Positions 58,503 to 64,000 of a DNA stretch of 64,000 nucleotides are shown in pieces (the stretch's first letter is position 1; every line of letters begins with the position of its first letter). The position numbers and the translations under genes are program-made. The notes under the pieces are model-generated. The model ran no database searches. It saw nothing but the letters and a program-made list of their open reading frames with translations, and was not told the origin of the DNA. Origin of the DNA: Cyclaneusma minus (lineage: Eukaryota; Ascomycota; Leotiomycetes; Marthamycetales; Marthamycetaceae); assembly GCA_037179335.1 (NCBI GenBank), contig JAKZHN010000018.1:496001-560000 (forward strand). The letters are read 5' to 3'.

Positions 58503-59858
58503 GATGAATTCGTCGACTGTCGATCTAAGAATACAAGGCGACTGAACGACTGAGGCGGGCGAGAGGGAGAAGAATTACCTACGACGATATTGCGACTACG
58601 CCTGCCTACCTTGAGAATGTGCCGCTGCGGCGGGAGGTCGATTTTATATCGACAGATGAGAGCCGGGGTAGCACGGCGAATGGGGAAAGACGAATTATAT
58701 GTTGGGGGACCGGGGGTGGCAAGCATTATGGGGACAGGGCTGGCGAAGGGGAGCCATGCAGTGATGAGCAACGGTGTTTCTGTCGTGCCTGCATCTTCAT
58801 GTTGCTCGGTGTCAGTGTGACTGGTGATCATGATCGCATTCCACAGTACTAGCGTTTGCCTTCCTCACCGTTCCCGTTCAACATCTCGCCACACCAACGA
58901 GGACTCAGGAGTAACATCGTGCAGCTCGAGCGCTGGCTGATCGTGACATCGAGTTAAATATCAATTGATGTTTTCCTTGCTTTTCCACATGGCGATAGCT
59001 TGGCGGTGTCTGAGTGGCCAACGGTGAACGGCTGGGTCGAGCTAACAGCTGCTTCCATCCGAAGGCCCACCTCCTTCTAGAGGATTGCCGATTGTGGAAG
59101 AGATCCCCTGTTTATCTCAACCCTTGTCCTTCGATATCGTGAGTGTCCACCTTCCGCATAGATCCTAGCCGCCACATACCCGCGGGTAAAGTGCCAAGAT
59201 GACTTGCTTGCATGATGGATGGAGTCAGAATCGAGGAATCATGAGCTTGGCTCAGGTACATATGCAGGTCCCGTGCGAATATCAAATGGGTGGCCAAATG
59301 CAGTTTGTCGGGAGAAATTTCAGGGGATTTTGCGTGCTGGAAATGTCAAGTGACATAGGATGAGAAGAATGGGTCGAGTCCGAAGTCGCCTTCCAACATG
59401 GGATCTCCGAGAAACGGCCATATTAATGGCTGATAAGGATACGAACTCAATCGGTCTCGGCCGAGGTGACTCAACTTTCGGCGTGAAGAATATTCCGAGT
59501 CAGGCTGTCAGCTTCTTGAGCGGTATGGTCATTCAATTTGATGTTGTGCAGATCTTGTTTATGAGACCAGACGACGTTTTGTAAGTTTGGGGTTCATTTT
59601 GAAAGAGTTCAGCCAAGAACCGTTCCTGACGGGTGTCGAACTCTGCTGGGAGAGGACCGATTAGACGCCCGAAAGCCTGACCTCGACTGGAGCCTCATCA
59701 GATGCCGTCGTTACAATCTTGGCACATGCTGAAAACATGAAGCGTGATGTTGACATAACAAGGGTTCAGTTTGTGCTGGTCAAAGCAAGAATGATGAGAA
59801 TGTAGGTGGGAGAGATTGGACTTCAAGCTTTTGTACAAAACTTCAAGGTCGAGTGGTA
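58503..59858. other. Intergenic, no gene seen
   Basis: Left part is the carboxypeptidase promoter, right part the 3' flank of MRF1. A frame at 59360-59584 has no motif. Confidence 0.45.
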
Positions 59859-61181
59859 TCATTTCTTGCCCGCTGCTTCATCTTCAGCTATTAACGCCTC
59901 AATCTCACGCTCCGTGAGCCAGTCCTTCACGCTCTCAATGATCTTCTCCAACTCCATGCCCCCCTCAAGAACATCGTCCAGATTGTGCACACTCAGTCCA
60001 CTCCTATGATCCGTAACCCTCTGCTGGCCCCAGTTATAAGTCCTCACTTTGTCTCCTCTGCCGAGTCTCGCAACGCCCACCACGCTTCTCCGCAAGCTGG
60101 CGACTTCTTCTTCGCGAGCTTCTCTCCTTGCCTGAGCAAGTCGCGATCTCAGAACTTGCCACGCCTTGGTCCTGTTCTGTTGCTGCGATCGCGATTCTTG
60201 CATGTTCACAACTGTGCCAGTCGGTATATGTGTCAAGCGGACCGCGGAATCCGTCGTGTTGACGTGCTGGCCTCCAGCGCCCCTGGCTCGCATCACATCC
60301 ACCCTGACATCTGCGGAACTGACATGGTAATCGCTCTCTGGATCGTCGAAGTCCATTCCATCCATATCTCCGTTCATTTTCTCCATATCCGGTATACTGG
60401 GCAGCACAATAACACTAACAGCGCTCGTATGTGTTCTGCCTTTGCTCTCTGTAGCGGGAACTCGCTGAACACGATGTACGCCCGCTTCGCTCCGTAGTTC
60501 TCCATATGCGCCGGGTGTCTCGATTTCGAGAATGGCTTCCTGGAGTGCTGATTCCCCGCTGGCATCATCTGCCGTTTCGTACTTCAGTAACGACGCACGG
60601 AAGTTCTTGCGAGCACAATATGCTCTGTACATGCGCAGAAGATCCGACGCAAACAAATTCGCCTCGCTTCCGCCAGCTCCCGGCTTGAATTCAACCAGAC
60701 ATGGTAGGTCTGCGAATGGATGTTTGGGCGTAAGAGCTTTGCGAAGTCTCTGCGAGACAGCCTCCAGGTCATCCGTCGTGCTGGCAAGATCGTCGGCGGC
60801 TAGTTCTCGAAGCTCTTTGTCGCTTGAGTGAAGCAGGTCCTGGAGTTCGGATAGCGAGTTCGAGGTGTCTTCCCATTCTTTCAATGCTGTCGCAACTCCT
60901 TGCAATTCGCCAATTCGTTTCGCACTTTTGACATCGAAGCTCTCTTCGGTTGCTTTGCTTAGTCGCGCATGCTCATCTGCCATAAGACGTGCTCTGCTGA
61001 GCAAGGCTTTGGAGATTGCGCCATTGGTCGTTGCTGTGCTTCTGGTCAGCGTGTGTCCTTTGGGGATCATGGTCGAGAGCCATTGGAGCTTACCATTGCT
61101 TGCAAAACGCAGCTGGCGCCTGCTATGGCTTTTGGCGAGAGAAGTGAGACAACTGCGACATATCCATGGAAGCCCAAACAT
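59859..61181 (-). CDS. MRF1: Mitochondrial peptide chain release factor 1
   Basis: Recognises UAA/UAG on mitochondrial ribosomes and triggers peptide release. One exon. I choose ATG 61181 (MFGLPWICRSCLTSLAKSHS), which gives an Arg/Ser-rich matrix presequence and 440 residues; an in-frame ATG at 61238 would add 19 residues. The PCRF domain holds CLVEFKPGAGGSEANLFASD. AGVHRVQRVPATESKGRTHT contains the PxT codon-recognition tripeptide (PAT). RARGAGGQHVNTTDSAVRLT contains the universal GGQ that enters the peptidyl-transferase centre. VRTYNWGQQRVTDHRSGLSV is the conserved C-terminal stretch. An acidic Met/Asp-rich insert (KMNGDMDGMDFDDPESDYHV) precedes the GGQ domain. Head to head with the gamma-glutamyltransferase gene. 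Confidence 0.95.
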   Translation of the reverse strand: MFGLPWICRSCLTSLAKSHSRRQLRFASNGKLQWLSTMIPKGHTLTRSTATTNGAISKALLSRARLMADEHARLSKATEESFDVKSAKRIGELQGVATALKEWEDTSNSLSELQDLLHSSDKELRELAADDLASTTDDLEAVSQRLRKALTPKHPFADLPCLVEFKPGAGGSEANLFASDLLRMYRAYCARKNFRASLLKYETADDASGESALQEAILEIETPGAYGELRSEAGVHRVQRVPATESKGRTHTSAVSVIVLPSIPDMEKMNGDMDGMDFDDPESDYHVSSADVRVDVMRARGAGGQHVNTTDSAVRLTHIPTGTVVNMQESRSQQQNRTKAWQVLRSRLAQARREAREEEVASLRRSVVGVARLGRGDKVRTYNWGQQRVTDHRSGLSVHNLDDVLEGGMELEKIIESVKDWLTEREIEALIAEDEAAGKK

Positions 61182-61767
61182 ACTCTTAGAAATCGAGCGA
61201 GTCGGACAGATGGGTAGGGAATGGGGAGCTCTCTTCAACTTTTTGGCGGAAGCGGATTAACGATCAACCGGGCGCTTTCCCCAAAATGGAAGCTCGAAAT
61301 GGGAAGTTGGCGACATCGGAGATGTCACCTTTGATACTATGTCGATGTCATTGGGAATTGCATGCACTTGAATGTCCTTTGCCATCTGCCGAGGCCCCGG
61401 GATCCAATGCAGACAAATTTCGACGGAGGTGAGTAAATTTTGTGAGTCAGAATCTTGATGGTGTTTTCTTGCTTGATTGCCGGATTGGCTTCCCCGTGGT
61501 GTATCGTTTGCCCCTCATGCTACTTGGCGGGGTACTACGACTTCCATCTTCCTATCTCCACTCTCTCTCTCGTCAATATCTCAAGGACAATAAGTCGGAA
61601 CTCCTTTCCTTCGTGCTCTCCTGCTATGCTCTCCTAAGAGTGTAGGACATCTGCCGATCTGTCTCCCCTTTTTGATCAAGTACAAATCAATTTCTACTTG
61701 AACTCTGCCATCTCGTTTTCGGCCCTCTTCCACCTAAACCTCCCAAAGCCAACACAAGCTCCTCAGC
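61182..61767. promoter_or_regulatory. Divergent promoter MRF1/GGT
   Basis: 586 bp between chosen start codons (529 bp if MRF1 starts at 61238). CT-rich segments at 61545-61620 and 61660-61680 lead into the GGT start. Confidence 0.5.
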
Positions 61768-63767
61768 ATGCCACTCAACGTTAAGTCGGTCTACCCTGCT
61801 TCGGACCCGGAGTTCATCTCCTTTCCCAGTCGACGAAGTGTGGTACATAGCACCGACGGCATAGTATCCTGTTCACAACCTCTAGCAGCGAAATGCGGTC
61901 TCAGAATCTTACACGAGGGTGGCAATGCAGCTGTTAGTGTCCAAGCCTCCATTCTACAACCTCTTTCAACGCATTAACCGTCTCACAGGATGCAGCAGTG
62001 GCAGTCGGTACGTTTCGTGAAACTATCTTCCACTCCACAAGACTAATACAACGATAGCCGCCGGTCTCAACATGAGCGAGCCATGTATGACGGGAATCGG
62101 AGGAGACATGTTCTGTCTCTTTTACGACGCCAAAACGAAAAAGGTCCGATCTCTCAATGGCTCCGGCCGAGCGGGGAGCAAGTGTACTCTCGAGAAAATC
62201 CGAAGCAGTCTCGGCTTGACCAACGAGAAGCATGCCAAAATCCCCATGTCCAGCGTACACTCCGTGACAGTGCCTGGTGCCGCAGCCGGTTGGGTGGATG
62301 TTGTAGAGAATTTTGGAAGTGGCATGTCCCTAGAGCAAGTTCTAACTCCAGCCATCGAGATGGGAGAGAAAGGCTTTCCACTCCACGAGATCACTTCCCT
62401 CCAAGTACGTATCACTCGGCAAAATTCATATGTCGCAACTAACGAATACATGTTCATAGTGGAGACAAGCAGAAAAGTCACTCAAAGCCGCCTCTCCCAA
62501 CTTCGCTGAAATGCTCAAGCCTGATCCCAATGCCCCTGACGGCTGCCGTGGCCCCCGTGCAGGAGAAATCTTCAAAAACCCCACGCTCGCGCAGACCTTC
62601 CGATCCCTTGCTAAAGACGGCAAAAAAGGTTTCTACACCGGACGAATCGCCGAAGCCCTCATCAAGGTATGCAAAGACCTCGGTGGCCACCTAGAGCTCG
62701 AAGATCTTGAAAACCACATGAACATCGGTTCCGAAATCACCGAACCCATTTCACTGAAATTCACTGGCCAGGGCGTGAAAGAAAGCCATAAAAGCTACGC
62801 AGACGGCCAGTCCGGCCAAGGAGATGAGGAAGAACATGGAGTGGAAGTGTGGGAACATCCACCAAATGGGCAGGGAATCATCGCGCTCATGGCTTTGGGA
62901 ATACTTGAGGAGCTCGAACGGACGGGGAAGATTCCTACGTTTGCTAAGGAGCAACATAACAGCGCTGCACACATCCACGCCGTTGTCGAAGCTCTACGTA
63001 TCGCATTCGCTGACGGCAACTGGTGGATCACCGACCCCAACGTCGTCAAAGTGCCTATTAAAGAATTAATCTCCAAGCCCTACTTGGCAGAAAGAGCAAA
63101 GTTGTTCGATCCCACCAAAGCATCTCCAGCACTCGATCACGGCGAGCCAAGCCCAGCCCACAATCACAGCGACACGGTCTATTTTGCCGTCACCGATAAG
63201 TGGGGAAATGGCATTTCGTTTATCAACAGCAACTACGGCGGCTTTGGCACTGGTATAATTCCCAAGGGCTGTGGATTTACGCTGCAGAACCGTGGTGCGA
63301 ATTTTCGCCTTGATGAAGGACATCCGAATGTCTACGCGCCTGGAAAAAGGCCATATCACACCATTATCCCAGCTATGATCACGAATGCGCACGATGGCAG
63401 TTTGCACTCCGTGTATGGTGTGATGGGCGGGTTTATGCAGCCGCAGGGACATGTGCAGGTGTTGTTGAATATGCTGGCGTTCAAATATAATCCGCAGGCT
63501 GCGTTGGATGCGCCGAGGATTTGTATTGGGGCGGGGATGCCGGATCAGGGGAATGTGATGGATAGGACGGTTTATTTGGAAGAAGGGATTGGTGAGCAGG
63601 TAAAGAGGGAGTTGGAGGGGATGGGACATAAGTGTGAGATTGTGAAGGGTTTCCAAAGGGGGCTGTTTGGGAGGGGCCAGGTTATTAGGGCGCATGTTGA
63701 GGATGGGCAGTTGGTTTATAGTGCGGGGTGTGATCCGAGGACGGATGGGGCTGCTTACCCTGCGTAA
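61768..63767 (+). CDS. Gamma-glutamyltransferase (family T3)
   Basis: Autoprocessing Ntn-hydrolase that cleaves gamma-glutamyl bonds of glutathione and related compounds. Exons: MPLNVKSVYPASDPEFISFP to LHEGGNAA, then DAAVAV, then AAGLNMSEPCMTGIGGDMFC onward, then QWRQAEKSLKAASPNFAEML onward (intron near 62404-62459). EGGNAADAAVAVAAGL and GIGGDMF are family signatures. The catalytic Thr should follow the autocleavage site at HNHSDTVYFAVTDKWGNGIS. NSNYGGFGTGIIPKGCGFTL and HTIIPAMIT complete the small subunit. No signal peptide or membrane span is present at this start, unlike many eukaryotic GGTs, so it may be cytosolic. About 590 residues. Confidence 0.94.
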
Positions 63768-64000
63768 AGTGAGGGGTCGGGGGAGTGGGGAGGTTTGGAG
63801 AAGTTGGGGTAGATTTGTTCTTGGACACCATGGTTGGTGACGTTGGCTATCGTGGAGATGATGTTTCGTGGTATGAGCAAGTAGCTGACCTGGCCGGAAC
63901 GCGGTTTGGGAGACGTGGATGGTCTTGTCTACTTGATCATCATAAGAAATACTCATTGACATAGTACACATAGAACGGGCAGGGTTACAACATATGAGCA

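Noticed and set aside
63066..63971. Long minus-strand open frame opposite gamma-glutamyltransferase
   Set aside because: Composition is Arg/Pro/His-rich as in antisense frames; the plus-strand gene is unambiguous.
1..64000. CRISPR arrays, bacterial operons or secondary-metabolite cluster
   Set aside because: Spliced eukaryotic genes throughout, no spaced identical repeats, and no PKS, NRPS or terpene synthase.

Overview
The window is nuclear DNA of a filamentous ascomycete (Pezizomycotina). The genes carry many short GT-AG introns of about 50-120 nt with CTAAC/CTGAC-like branch sites. Intergenic regions are compact, promoters are CT-rich, and several families are fungal (QCR10, a UapA-type NAT permease, OLE1 with a fused cytochrome b5 domain, fungal bS21m). 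A Leotiomycetes-like genome is a guess; the sequence alone does not settle the class. Most genes here are assembled from several exons; I joined exons by hand from splice sites and protein-family continuity.

Layout. 1-1520: no secure gene, one possible broken or spliced coiled-coil ORF. 1521-11024: a dense housekeeping block holding ALG10 (-), PSF2 (+), a CHIP/STUB1-type U-box ligase (-), QCR10 (-) and the COPI beta-prime subunit SEC27 (+). 11728-11818: an intron-containing tRNA-Gln(TTG) (-). 12442-18517: an RBM25/PWI splicing factor (-), mitochondrial ribosomal protein bS21m (+), a peroxisomal enoyl-CoA hydratase (-) ending in SKL, and a small CDC25/rhodanese-type phosphatase (+). 19117-24309: lineage-specific genes, namely a His- and Pro-rich membrane protein with a PPxY motif, a repeat-bearing charged protein, a 126-bp tandem duplication and an APH-like kinase. 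25992-26194: a nearly complete palindromic MITE whose ends resemble the impala/mimp group. 26822-38933: an mARC/MOSC protein (-), a hotdog thioesterase (-), condensin SMC2 (+) and the OLE1 delta-9 desaturase (-). 38934-43392 is a 4.4-kb stretch without a recognisable gene, followed by a UapA-like uric acid/xanthine permease (-). 45265-55887 is the most accessory part: a copia-gag-like orphan ORF, a degenerate kinase-like protein and a large protein with a glycine-rich HeLo/SesA/PigL-like N-terminus, 45-residue repeats and an unknown C-terminal domain. 56625-63767 returns to enzymes: a secreted S10 serine carboxypeptidase (-), mitochondrial release factor 1 (-) and gamma-glutamyltransferase (+).

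How it fits together. Housekeeping genes tend to be arranged head to head, with six divergent promoters of about 220-590 bp. The candidates for something undescribed are the kinase-like/HeLo-like neighbour pair (48676-55887), the palindromic MITE, and the orphan gag-like ORF. No NACHT or other P-loop NTPase accompanies the HeLo-like gene, so it is not a standard fungal NLR. Any role in self/non-self recognition or cell death is inference only.
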